From: Sphingomonas sp.
GTDB taxonomy: Bacteria; Pseudomonadota; Alphaproteobacteria; Sphingomonadales; Sphingomonadaceae
Assembly (NCBI RefSeq): GCF_025353885.1
Contig: NZ_JANXNX010000050.1
Coordinates: 1-41,955 of the forward strand
Reading direction: 5' to 3'
Length of the DNA stretch: 41,955 nt
Shown: piece by piece, positions 30,665 through 40,943 of the stretch
Layout: every line of letters begins with the position of its first letter
Position numbering within the stretch: position 1 is the stretch's first letter
Position numbers and translations under genes: made by a program
The notes under the pieces: generated by a model
The model's input: only the letters and a program-made list of their open reading frames with translations
The model's database searches: none
Told to the model about the DNA's origin: nothing

Positions 30665-31762
30665 ATGGGTAGCATGCTGAGTATCGGATTGATGTCGGGC
30701 ACGTCGCTGGACGGGATCGACGCGGCGCTCATCGAAACCGATGGCATTGGCCTGGTCTGGCCGATGGCGTTCCGGTGCGAGCAATGGAGTGACGAGGCGC
30801 GGGCGCAGCTTGCCGAAGCATCGCGACAGGCCCTGACATTCGCACGACCGCGCGCCAGTCCCGACCTGGTCAAGGCAGGCGCATTGGTCGATCGAATGCA
30901 TGTCATGGCGGTGCGCAAACTGCTGGTTGAAACAGGGGTGACTGCCGACCGCATCGGTGTGGTCGGGTATCACGGCCAGACCGTCGCGCATCGGCCCGAC
31001 CGCGGATGGACGTGGCAGGTAGGCGACGGCGCGGTGCTGGCGCAATCGCTAAAGATCACGACCGTCTCCGATTTCCGCAGTAACGACGTTGCGCACGGCG
31101 GGCAGGGCGCCCCGCTCTTGCCGGTTTACCACCGCGCGCTGATAGCGGATTTGGAGAAACCGGTTGCGGTCCTGAACCTTGGCGGCGTCGGCAACATTAC
31201 CTGGATCGGGGAGGGCGACGCCATTGTCGCATTCGATACCGGCCCCGCCAACAGCCTGATCGACGATTGGGTGGCGCAGGAAACCGGGGGGCGGTTCGAC
31301 GAGGGCGGAACGCTGGCAGGTTCGGGACGCGTCGATGAGGGCACGCTGACCGCCATGCTGGACAATCCGTTCTTCGATGAAGCGCCGCCAAAGTCGCTCG
31401 ATCGCAGCGATTTCTCAATACAGCCGGCACGCGGGTTGTCCGCTGCCGATGGTGCCGCGACCCTGACCGCGTTTACTGCCGAAACCGTGGCGCTGGCGTT
31501 ACGCCTGTTGCCGTCGCGACCGAAGCGCATCATCGTTGCCGGCGGCGGACGGCACAATCCCGCATTGATGGCGATGCTGAGCGCCCGCTGTAATCTGGGC
31601 GTCGAACCGGTGGAGGCGCTGGGCGCGAACGGCGATGCCACAGAGGCAGAAGGCTTTGCTTATATGGCGGTAAGGGTGCTTAACGGGCAGCCTGTCAGTT
31701 TTCCGGGAACGACCGGCGTTGCGGAACCAATGACGGGCGGGGTCGTTCATCGTCCGTTGTAA
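30665..31762 (+). CDS. anmK: Anhydro-N-acetylmuramic acid kinase
   Basis: AnmK phosphorylates and opens 1,6-anhydro-MurNAc released from recycled peptidoglycan, giving MurNAc-6-phosphate. The 365-residue protein has the signature [15 protein letters not shown] (about 8-22), [36 protein letters not shown] and [11 protein letters not shown], all usual for the family. Other recycling genes are not adjacent. Start ATG 30665; an internal ATG three codons later is also possible. Confidence 0.96.
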   Translation: MGSMLSIGLMSGTSLDGIDAALIETDGIGLVWPMAFRCEQWSDEARAQLAEASRQALTFARPRASPDLVKAGALVDRMHVMAVRKLLVETGVTADRIGVVGYHGQTVAHRPDRGWTWQVGDGAVLAQSLKITTVSDFRSNDVAHGGQGAPLLPVYHRALIADLEKPVAVLNLGGVGNITWIGEGDAIVAFDTGPANSLIDDWVAQETGGRFDEGGTLAGSGRVDEGTLTAMLDNPFFDEAPPKSLDRSDFSIQPARGLSAADGAATLTAFTAETVALALRLLPSRPKRIIVAGGGRHNPALMAMLSARCNLGVEPVEALGANGDATEAEGFAYMAVRVLNGQPVSFPGTTGVAEPMTGGVVHRPL

Positions 31763-31862
31763 GCATTGATCCGTCGCATTTTGCGCGCAGGTGGCCGACA
31801 GTAACTGTTCATTAACCATCGTCGGTGTAACAAAACTCTACCGAGTCGTTTGGGGATGGTTT

Positions 31863-32006
31863 GTGACATCTGACCTGCTTTTTTATTCGCGTCGCGCTGC
31901 TGAGGAAACCGCAGCAGCCGCCCGCGCGGTTACGGAGGCGGCCCGCGAGCGTCGACTGCACCTGGCCGCGACATATTTCCAGAAAGCCCAGGAATTGCGC
32001 GCCTAG
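31863..32006 (+). CDS. Small conserved hypothetical protein (47 aa)
   Basis: I prefer GTG 31863 as start (VTSDLLFYSRRAAEETAAAA), because GGGGA stands 5-6 bases upstream. The open frame from 31791 lacks such a site and reads unlike a protein. The product is a single predicted amphipathic helix rich in Ala and Arg, ending FQKAQELRA. Short proteins with a similar YxRRAxxE(A) helix occur in sphingomonads, as far as I recall. Function unknown. It follows anmK by 100 bp and converges on the VWA gene. Confidence 0.6.
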   Translation: MTSDLLFYSRRAAEETAAAARAVTEAARERRLHLAATYFQKAQELRA

Positions 32007-32022
32007 CGCAATCACTCGCGAT

Positions 32023-33201
32023 CTAGCTTTTACGGGTGAGGCCGCGCATTGCGTCGTCCAGCCCACCAAGCGTGAGGGGATACATCCGCTGCCCCATGAG
32101 TTCGCGGATCATCTTCACCGATTGAGAATAACCCCAGTGCGCCTCTGGAACCGGGTTCAGCCAAGCCGCCGCCGGGTAGGTATTAGTGAGCCGCTGCATC
32201 CAGCTTATACCCGATTCCTCGTTGAAGTGTTCCACCGAGCCGCCGGGGTGGCTGATTTCATAGGGTGACATTGACGCGTCGCCGATGAAGATCAGCTTAT
32301 AATCATGCCCGTATTTATGCAGCACGTCCCAGGTCGGAGTGCGTTCGGTAAAGCGGCGGTGATTGTCTTTCCACAATCCTTCATACGGGCAGTTGTGGAA
32401 ATAAAAGAATTCGAGGTTCTTGAACTCGCTGGTCGCCGCGCTGAACAACTCCTCGCATAGCTTGATATGCGGATCCATCGAACCACCCACGTCCAGAAAC
32501 AGCAGCAGCTTCACAGCATTGTGGCGTTCGGGGCGCATCCGTATGTCGAGCCAGCCCTGCCGCGCGGTGCCGTCGATCGTGCCGTTGATGTCGAGTTCCT
32601 CGGCAGCGCCCTCACGCGCAAACCGGCGCAGGCGACGCAGCGCGATCTTGATGTTGCGCGTGCCCAGTTCCCGGGTCGAATCGAGATTCCTGAACTCACG
32701 CTTGTCCCAGACTTTCAACGCCCGGCCATGCTTGCTTTCGCCGCCGATCCGCACGCCTTCGGGATTATAGCCGCCGTTGCCATAAGGGGAGGTGCCGCCG
32801 GTGCCGATCCATTTGCTGCCGCCCTGATGACGTTCATGCTGCTCGTCGAGGCGCTTTTGCAGCGTCTCCATGATTTCTTCCCATGACCCAAGGCTCTTGA
32901 TTGTCTCCATCTCCTCGGGCGTCAGAAACTTTTCGGCGATGGCTTTCAGCCAGTCCTCGGGAACTTCGCCATTCTGGTCTCCAAAGCTTGATTCGATGCC
33001 CTTGAAGACTTTGGCGAAGACCTGATCGAAACGGTCGATCAGTCCTTCGTCCTTCACATAGCAAGCGCGCGCCAGGTAATAGAATTCCTCAGGTGTGCGG
33101 CCGATGACTTCGCTGTCGAGCGCCTCAAGCAACATCAGATGTTCCCTGATACTGGCCGGGATACCTGCGGCGCGCAGTTCGTCGAGGAAGTTGAAAAACA
33201 T
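32023..33201 (-). CDS. CoxE-like VWA-domain protein
   Basis: A 392-residue cytosolic protein from ATG 33201 (MFFNFLDELRAAGIP), with GGGA as ribosome site; the frame opens 13 codons earlier without support. The C-terminal half is a von Willebrand A fold with the metal-site variant DVGGSMD (about 237-243), then KLCEELFSAATSEFKNLEFF. Such proteins work with MoxR-family AAA+ ATPases as assembly or metal-insertion chaperones. The matching MoxR gene is at 34712-35563, but an oppositely oriented chemoreceptor-like gene lies between the two. The client protein is not apparent. Confidence 0.88.
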   Translation of the reverse strand: MFFNFLDELRAAGIPASIREHLMLLEALDSEVIGRTPEEFYYLARACYVKDEGLIDRFDQVFAKVFKGIESSFGDQNGEVPEDWLKAIAEKFLTPEEMETIKSLGSWEEIMETLQKRLDEQHERHQGGSKWIGTGGTSPYGNGGYNPEGVRIGGESKHGRALKVWDKREFRNLDSTRELGTRNIKIALRRLRRFAREGAAEELDINGTIDGTARQGWLDIRMRPERHNAVKLLLFLDVGGSMDPHIKLCEELFSAATSEFKNLEFFYFHNCPYEGLWKDNHRRFTERTPTWDVLHKYGHDYKLIFIGDASMSPYEISHPGGSVEHFNEESGISWMQRLTNTYPAAAWLNPVPEAHWGYSQSVKMIRELMGQRMYPLTLGGLDDAMRGLTRKS

Positions 33202-33247
33202 TATCCCACTATGCCGCCACCTTACGTTTGCGGCAAGCATCGGCTGG

Positions 33248-33262
33248 TTAACGGCCTGTCAA
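33248..33262. promoter_or_regulatory. Possible CtrA binding site
   Basis: TTAA-N7-TCAA, one base from the alphaproteobacterial CtrA consensus TTAA-N7-TTAA, lies about 50-63 bp before the chemoreceptor-like start, in the divergent gap with the VWA gene. Single near-matches occur by chance, so this is only suggestive. Confidence 0.25.
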
Positions 33263-33310
33263 AACATTTGCGTTATTTCAGCCGGAAATCGCAATCTCCT
33301 GGAATTGACA

Positions 33311-34711
33311 ATGATCGAATCGCGCATCGAAGTGGCCGACCCGCAGATGGTCGACAAGGCTGCGCGAGAGATGGGTGGGCTGGCCATCGGGTGCACTGAC
33401 GCCGCTGGCCATGTAAAGGCAGTCACCGACAGCATCACGCGCCAGATCAGCGTGCTCGACGAGTTGCAGAACGTCATGGCGTCGCTCGAGATCGACCAGC
33501 GACAGGCGACAGATGCCACCGACGAAGCACGCACTTTGTCGGAAAGCGTCCGCAGTCGGCTTGCTGAAGGTGGTGTGACCATTACCCAATCGGTTGCCGA
33601 GTTCGGCGAACTGACGGCGCTGGTGAAGCGACTGGGCTTGCAACTAACCGGCTTTGCGACCGCGATGCAGCAAGTGAAACGGACGACGGACACCATCGAC
33701 CGCATCGCGCGGACCACGAACATGCTGGCGCTCAACGCCGCCATCGAGGCCGAAAAGGCCGGCGTAGCAGGCCGCACATTTGCGGTTGTCGCCGCCGAAG
33801 TGAAGAAGCTGGCGCTTGATACGCGAATCGCGACCGTCGAGATCGGCCTGACGATGGAATCGCTGGGTCGCGAAGGCGAAGGGTTCATGCGCGATGTCAT
33901 GGACGGGGTCGCCAGGGCCAGCGAAGCCGAAAAAGGGTTCACGCGCGTCAACGAAACCGTTTCGGAAGTTATCGCGCTGGTAGAGCAGGTGGACGCGCAG
34001 GCCGAGGGCATTGCGCGCGCCACCAGCATGATTCATCAGCGGGTCTGCCGCGTGGGCGACGAACTCAACGGTTTTTCGACCGACGCGCGGGCCAACGACC
34101 TCCGCCTTGGCGTCGCGCATGCCCGAATGGGCGCGCTCGAGACTCGCGCCAACGAGATGCTCGACCTGATCGTTCATTCCGGCTTCGCGCTGGACGACCG
34201 ACGCTTCGTCGATCTTGCGATCGATGGCAGCGAGGAGGTCCGCAAAAGCGTCGAGGCAGCGATCGCGGCGCAAGAAATCAGTGTCAGCGACGTTTTCGAT
34301 ACCGCCTATCGCCCGGTGCCGGGATCGAATCCGCAGCAGTATGACAATAACTTCAACCTCACGGCGGATCGGTTGCTCCAGCCGATCATCGACCGCGTGT
34401 CGCAGTCAGATCCTCGTATCATCGGTGCTGCCGTCACCGACATCAACGGCTATCTTCCCACTCATTTGTCGTCCAAGTCGCACCAGCAACGACCCGACGA
34501 TCCGGCATGGAATGCCCTGAATTGCCGGAACAAGTGCAACTTCATGGACGATGCCACCGCGCGCGGGATCGCGTCGACCGCGGATTTCATGATGACGACC
34601 TACCGCCAGGACCTTGGCGTCAACGGGTATCGTGCGGTCAAGAATTGCTTCGTGCCCCTAATCTTCAACGGTCGACGGTGGGGCAATTTCGAGATCGCCT
34701 ATATCGACTGA
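33311..34711 (+). CDS. Cytosolic methyl-accepting chemotaxis-like protein with C-terminal sensory domain
   Basis: 466 residues from ATG 33311; the frame opens earlier, inside the antisense VWA gene. No membrane segment or HAMP domain is seen. A long coiled-coil signalling domain has the hairpin tip NMLALNAAIEAEKAG (from residue 137), then FAVVAAEVKKLALDT. The tip differs from typical receptors: IAxQTN is IARTTN, and EAARAGE is EAEKAGV. After the coiled coil comes a C-terminal domain (VFDTAYRPVPGSNPQQYD, DINGYLPTH, TYRQDLGV, GRRWGNFEIAYID) that resembles the terminal sensory module of some alphaproteobacterial receptors. Its stop abuts the MoxR stop with no gap. No che genes are in the window. 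Confidence 0.85.
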   Translation: MIESRIEVADPQMVDKAAREMGGLAIGCTDAAGHVKAVTDSITRQISVLDELQNVMASLEIDQRQATDATDEARTLSESVRSRLAEGGVTITQSVAEFGELTALVKRLGLQLTGFATAMQQVKRTTDTIDRIARTTNMLALNAAIEAEKAGVAGRTFAVVAAEVKKLALDTRIATVEIGLTMESLGREGEGFMRDVMDGVARASEAEKGFTRVNETVSEVIALVEQVDAQAEGIARATSMIHQRVCRVGDELNGFSTDARANDLRLGVAHARMGALETRANEMLDLIVHSGFALDDRRFVDLAIDGSEEVRKSVEAAIAAQEISVSDVFDTAYRPVPGSNPQQYDNNFNLTADRLLQPIIDRVSQSDPRIIGAAVTDINGYLPTHLSSKSHQQRPDDPAWNALNCRNKCNFMDDATARGIASTADFMMTTYRQDLGVNGYRAVKNCFVPLIFNGRRWGNFEIAYID

Positions 34712-35563
34712 TCAACCTTTGGCGCCCTGCCTGCGCGACAGGAAGGCGAGGCGTTCGAACAGCATGATGTCCTGCTCGTTCTTCAACAGCGCTCCGTGCA
34801 GGGGCGGGATCGCCTCGGTCGGGTCGCGGTTCTTAAGCACCTCGAGCGGCATGTCTTCGTTCAGCAACAGCTTTAGCCAGTCGAGCAACTCGCTGGTGCT
34901 GGGCTTTTTCTTCAGGCCCGGGACCTCCCTGATCTCGTAGAAGATGTCCATCGCGCGGCTGACCAGGATTTTCTGGATGCCGGGAAAATGGACATCGACG
35001 ATCGACTGCATCGTCTCGCGATCAGGAAACTTGATATAGTGAAAGAAACAGCGGCGCAGGAACGCGTCGGGTAGTTCCTTTTCATTGTTCGACGTGATGA
35101 CGACGATCGGGCGCTCCTTCGCCGCAATCGTCTCGTGCGTTTCGTAGACATCGAAGCTCATCCGGTCGAGTTCCTGCAACAGGTCGTTGGGAAATTCGAT
35201 GTCGGCCTTGTCGATTTCATCGATGAGCAGGACGGGCAGCACAGGTGACGTAAAGGCTTCCCACAGCTTGCCCTTGCGAATGTAGTTCTTGATGTCGTGG
35301 ACCCGCTCGTCCCCCAACTGGCCGTCGCGAAGGCGGGCGACCGCGTCATATTCGTAAAGCCCCTGATGCGCCTTGGTCGTAGACTTTACATGCCATTCGA
35401 TCAGCGGGGCGTTGGCCGCCTTGGCGATCTCGTGCGCGAGGACGGTCTTCCCGGTGCCGGGCTCACCCTTGATGAGCAGCGGGCGGCGGAGCATCACCGC
35501 GGCATTGACCGCAACCTTCAGGTCGTCGGTTGCGATATAGTCGCCAGTACCTTCGAAACGCAT
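34712..35563 (-). CDS. MoxR-family AAA+ ATPase
   Basis: 283 residues from ATG 35563 (MRFEGTGDYIATDDL), with AAGGA 8 bases upstream; an open frame nine codons longer has no support. Walker A GEPGTGKT is at residues 33-40, Walker B LLIDEIDKAD follows, then sensor-1 VVITSNNEKELPD and RRCFF with the arginine finger. MoxR ATPases act with VWA proteins; the CoxE-like gene at 32023-33201 is the expected partner. They share a strand, but the chemoreceptor-like gene lies between them, so they are not a simple operon. Confidence 0.93.
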   Translation of the reverse strand: MRFEGTGDYIATDDLKVAVNAAVMLRRPLLIKGEPGTGKTVLAHEIAKAANAPLIEWHVKSTTKAHQGLYEYDAVARLRDGQLGDERVHDIKNYIRKGKLWEAFTSPVLPVLLIDEIDKADIEFPNDLLQELDRMSFDVYETHETIAAKERPIVVITSNNEKELPDAFLRRCFFHYIKFPDRETMQSIVDVHFPGIQKILVSRAMDIFYEIREVPGLKKKPSTSELLDWLKLLLNEDMPLEVLKNRDPTEAIPPLHGALLKNEQDIMLFERLAFLSRRQGAKG

Positions 35564-35639
35564 CACCACAATCCTTGACGTTAACGTCAATCGTTAGGCG
35601 AGGGTGTGTGGCAAGGGCAAGCGCTTTGTCGCGCTGTTT

Positions 35640-36335
35640 TCAGAATGCATGTTCGCGAGCAATGCTGCGCGCTTCGAGCAAATCCCACAAACCGCGGTGC
35701 TGCGCGACGATCTGCTGGCCGCCGAACACCAGCGCCCGTTCCATGCCCGGCGTCATCGTCAGATCCGCTATCAGCGCCCGCATGGCACCGGTACTCGGGA
35801 TTCTCGGCGCTGGCGGGTCCACCGACAGCCGTTCGGCCGCATGATCCAGCACAACCCGAATCGCCAGCCAGTCAATAAGGACAGCAACGGCGGCACCCAG
35901 TGCACATCCGGCGCGTTCCGACTGGGCAAGCATGCCGATGGCATGATGCTGGGCAAGGACGGCGGTTTCGGTGTTGGCTTGCCCCGGCGTGCTTGGCAAG
36001 GGCCCGACAGCCACCACCAGCCTGGTCAGGAATTGCCGTTCTTCGGCAAATTCTGCTGCGAGCATGGTGAGCAACTCACCGTGAGCAATGTCATGCGCAC
36101 GAACCAGGGCATGATCGACAACGCCCGGATGGCGGCCGTGCAGCAGCGAGAAATGGTGCACGGCATCGGCAACATTGCGCGCCGCCTCAGGCCCGCGAAC
36201 CATGACCTCCGATACCGGATATCTATGCGCAAGCGTTCCTTCAGCCTGGACGAGCGACAGCAATGTCTCGACCGGGGACGCGCGGGAAATATCCGGGCGG
36301 CCTTGCGATAAAGCAGGCGATGAAAATTCGGCCAA
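35640..36335 (-). CDS. Conserved hypothetical protein (231 aa), TTG start
   Basis: I do not recognise a named family with certainty; it looks like a sphingomonad-conserved protein. It starts with TTG 36335, supported by GGGGAA 7 bases upstream and no early ATG. The sequence is largely helical and Ala/Leu/Val-rich, with histidines in HHFSLLHGRHP, HALVRAHDIAHGE and LAQHHAIG. There is no signal peptide or clear membrane helix. It lies 76 bp upstream of moxR on the same strand and 118 bp downstream of rpoD. The opposite strand is also open (35604-36311) but reads as a shadow. Confidence 0.6.
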   Translation of the reverse strand: MAEFSSPALSQGRPDISRASPVETLLSLVQAEGTLAHRYPVSEVMVRGPEAARNVADAVHHFSLLHGRHPGVVDHALVRAHDIAHGELLTMLAAEFAEERQFLTRLVVAVGPLPSTPGQANTETAVLAQHHAIGMLAQSERAGCALGAAVAVLIDWLAIRVVLDHAAERLSVDPPAPRIPSTGAMRALIADLTMTPGMERALVFGGQQIVAQHRGLWDLLEARSIAREHAF

Positions 36336-36453
36336 TTGCAGTTCCCCGTTGCACTGAAAAAACGCTGTGCAACACGCTTCTATACCGAAGGGCGTAAAGA
36401 CAGGGTTTAGGCGGTGTTAGGGATAGGGGAAGGTTTGCGGTTTAAGGTCTTGG

Positions 36454-38478
<2,025 letters not shown>

Positions 38479-38496
38479 CTGGTCTTCGTATCCCGT

Positions 38497-40347
38497 CTAA
38501 TCGTCGTCATATCCCATCAGGGACATCAAGGTTTCTTTTGCCTCGCTGAACGCGCGGTTAAGGCGCGCCTGTTCGGCAAAACTCTCTTCATCGCCACCAG
38601 CCGCAACCCTGGCAGTCGCTGCTGCCAGCGCCTCTGCCAGTTCGGGTCGAGCCGTCGCCGCCTCAATCAACATCGCCAGATCGCGACGCGCACGTTCCGG
38701 TTCGGCATTGCTTCGCAAGAACGAAAAGGCAAGGCGATTGTGACTATTCGAAGAACGCAACTCCTCCAACACATCGGAAAGCCCCGCAGATTGGCATATG
38801 GTGTCGACGCGACCGATTTCAACGAGATCGCCTTCATATGCCCCTTCGAGCAGAACATTTCGCAGGATATCGAGGGTCAGATCGCTCATCACGATCGATG
38901 ACAATGTCTCGCCGCAGGTCAGGACGATCGACGGATGAAGCACCAAACCAGCCATGATCGGTCGTTCATACATGGGGTCGATCCCCCGGCTCTGCATGGC
39001 CCTGACGCTGTCAAGGGGGGGGATTTGTCGATCACGCGACTTGACCCCTTTCTGGAAGGGCTTGCCCTTGACGAAGGGTCTGCGTTCACGCGCTGCAAAA
39101 AAGGCGGCATCGAACCGTTCGCGCATTTCACGGGCGTAATGGCGACGGACATCGGGATCGGCGATGGTCGCAATATGGGCATCGATCCGCTGCTTCAGAC
39201 CGGCCTTGGCTTCCGGAGTGCGAAGCGGGGCGGCGTCGTATTCGGTCTGCCAAAGATGCTCCACAAGCGGCCGGGCGGCGGCAAGGACCCCCTCGATCGC
39301 CTTTCGCCCGCCACTACGGACCAGATCGTCTGGGTCCTGGCCGGTCGGTAACAGGACGAAACCGAGCGATTTTCCAGGAGCAAGCATCGGCAGCGCGCGG
39401 ATGGCAGCGCGCATGGCGGCTTTCTGTCCGGCGCCGTCACCGTCGAAGCACAGCAGGGGGACATCGACCAGCCGCCATAGCCGTTCAAGCTGAAACTCGG
39501 TCAGCGCGGTGCCCAGGGGAGCCACGACTTCTTCCACGCCCGCCTGCGCGAGGGCAATCGCATCCATATACCCTTCGACGACAATCAGGCGATCGGCTTT
39601 GCGCGCGGGGCCACCCGCGCGATCGAGGTTGTAGAGGGTTCGCCCCTTGTCGAACAAAGGTGTGTCGGGGGAGTTCAAATATTTTGGTTCACCCGGTCCC
39701 AGAATTCGACCACCGAAAGCAATCACCCGAGCGCGGGGGTCCCGGATCGGGATCATCAGGCGGCCACGAAAGCGGTCGTAGGGCTCTTTTTCCTCGACCG
39801 AGATCAGCAGGCCCGTCTCCACCAGCCTTTCGTTCCCGAACGATGCCAGCGCGGTCTTCAGCTTGCCCCGGCTGTCCGGCGCAAAGCCGATGCCAAAGGC
39901 GATTGCGGTGGCCGGGTCGATCCCACGCCTGGATAGGTAGGCGCGGGCATCGGAGCCGGCGAGGCCCGCCAGTTGTTCGACGAACCACGTCTGTGCAGCG
40001 GTCATGACGTCATAGAGCGAATTGGCGACCTCTGCCCGTTCGGCGCTGCGCGGGTCGGGGGCGGGGACGTCCATCCCAGCTGCGGCAGCGAGTTCCTTGA
40101 CCGCGTCCATGAACGGCAGCCCCTTGGCCTCGGTCAGCCAGCGGATCGCATCGCCATGTGCCGAGCAACCGAAGCAGTGGTAAAACCCCTTGTCGTCGTT
40201 GACATAAAAGCTCGGTGATTTCTCGTTGTGGAAGGGGCAGCACGCCTTAAACTCCCGCCCGGCGCGCTGCAGCTTGAGCGAGCGGCCGACCAGTGCGGAA
40301 AGCATGGTGCGTGCGCGAAGTTCGTCGAGGAATTGGGGGGAGATCAT
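38497..40347 (-). CDS. dnaG: DNA primase DnaG
   Basis: DnaG makes RNA primers for replication. In 616 residues the CHC2 zinc site is C37-x2-H40-x17-C58-x2-C61, the RNA-polymerase core follows, and a TOPRIM domain has VVEGYMDAI and the acidic FDGDGAGQKAA. A C-terminal helicase-binding region (helical, Ala/Glu-rich, ending MSLMGYDDD) would contact DnaB. It sits 10 bp after yqeY and 18 bp before rpoD. Confidence 0.97.
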   Translation of the reverse strand: MISPQFLDELRARTMLSALVGRSLKLQRAGREFKACCPFHNEKSPSFYVNDDKGFYHCFGCSAHGDAIRWLTEAKGLPFMDAVKELAAAAGMDVPAPDPRSAERAEVANSLYDVMTAAQTWFVEQLAGLAGSDARAYLSRRGIDPATAIAFGIGFAPDSRGKLKTALASFGNERLVETGLLISVEEKEPYDRFRGRLMIPIRDPRARVIAFGGRILGPGEPKYLNSPDTPLFDKGRTLYNLDRAGGPARKADRLIVVEGYMDAIALAQAGVEEVVAPLGTALTEFQLERLWRLVDVPLLCFDGDGAGQKAAMRAAIRALPMLAPGKSLGFVLLPTGQDPDDLVRSGGRKAIEGVLAAARPLVEHLWQTEYDAAPLRTPEAKAGLKQRIDAHIATIADPDVRRHYAREMRERFDAAFFAARERRPFVKGKPFQKGVKSRDRQIPPLDSVRAMQSRGIDPMYERPIMAGLVLHPSIVLTCGETLSSIVMSDLTLDILRNVLLEGAYEGDLVEIGRVDTICQSAGLSDVLEELRSSNSHNRLAFSFLRSNAEPERARRDLAMLIEAATARPELAEALAAATARVAAGGDEESFAEQARLNRAFSEAKETLMSLMGYDDD

Positions 40348-40357
40348 GCCCCCTGCG

Positions 40358-40810
40358 CTACGCCAGCGACGCCTTCACCAGCGCGCTTGCCTTGCTCATG
40401 TCCAACTGGCTGGCATGACGTTCTTTCAGCGTGGCCATGACCCGACCCATGTCCTTGACGCCCGTCGCGCCGAGTTCCACCTTGATCGCCTCGATCGTCA
40501 GGCGGGTGTCGGCCTCGCTCATCTGGGCGGGCAGGAAGCGTTCGATGACCGCAATCTCTGCGGCTTCCTTGTCGGCCAGTTCCTGACGGCCACCATTGGT
40601 GAACATCTCGATCGATTCGCGGCGCTGTTTAACCATCTTCTGCAGCACTTCGACCACCATCGTATCATCGTCTGCGGGCGCCTTGCCGGTCCGCGCCTCG
40701 ATATCGCGGTTTTTCACGGCGGACTGGATCAGGCGGACGGTGGCCAACGTCTCGGCGTCGCGCGCCTTCATCGACGTGATCTGCGCCGCCTGAATATCGT
40801 CTCGAATCAT
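40358..40810 (-). CDS. GatB/YqeY domain-containing protein
   Basis: 150 residues from ATG 40810 (MIRDDIQAAQITSMKARD), preceded by AAAGAGA. The open frame 69 codons upstream overlaps the carA start and is not supported. This is a stand-alone YqeY domain like the tail of GatB, which contacts tRNA in the amidotransferase. Family blocks seen: MKARDAETLATVRLI, RRESIEMFTNGGRQELADKE, ERFLPAQMSE and DMGRVMATL. The biochemical role of free YqeY is unsettled. It is the first gene of the yqeY-dnaG-rpoD unit. Confidence 0.93.
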   Translation of the reverse strand: MIRDDIQAAQITSMKARDAETLATVRLIQSAVKNRDIEARTGKAPADDDTMVVEVLQKMVKQRRESIEMFTNGGRQELADKEAAEIAVIERFLPAQMSEADTRLTIEAIKVELGATGVKDMGRVMATLKERHASQLDMSKASALVKASLA

Positions 40811-40865
40811 TGGTTCTCTTTCGGAAACTTCATGTCTTAACCGCATTGCAGTTTCGTTACCAGAA

Positions 40866-40894
40866 TTGACCCGGAAGCTTGTGGCGCTTAACGG
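40866..40894 (+). promoter_or_regulatory. Possible promoter of carA
   Basis: A -35 TTGACC (40866-40871), a 17 bp spacer and a weak -10 TAACGG (40889-40894) lie about 50 bp before the carA ATG, in the 133 bp divergent gap with yqeY. The -35 and spacing are good; the -10 is poor. Confidence 0.35.
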
Positions 40895-40943
40895 CCCAAT
40901 CTTAGCGACATCGCCGTTTAACCCCAAAGGAGTGCCCGCCCGC

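Noticed and set aside
35604-36311. A 235-codon plus-strand open frame opposite the hypothetical gene at 35640-36335
   Set aside because: The composition is Arg/His/Gln-rich and there is no ribosome site. The minus-strand frame has a better start context and a more protein-like sequence.
36343-36375. Hairpin TTGCAC...GTGCAA with an A-run, considered as a terminator downstream of rpoD
   Set aside because: The stem is only 6 bp, the A-run is in the loop and not after the stem, and it lies over 70 bp past the rpoD stop, next to the start of the following gene.
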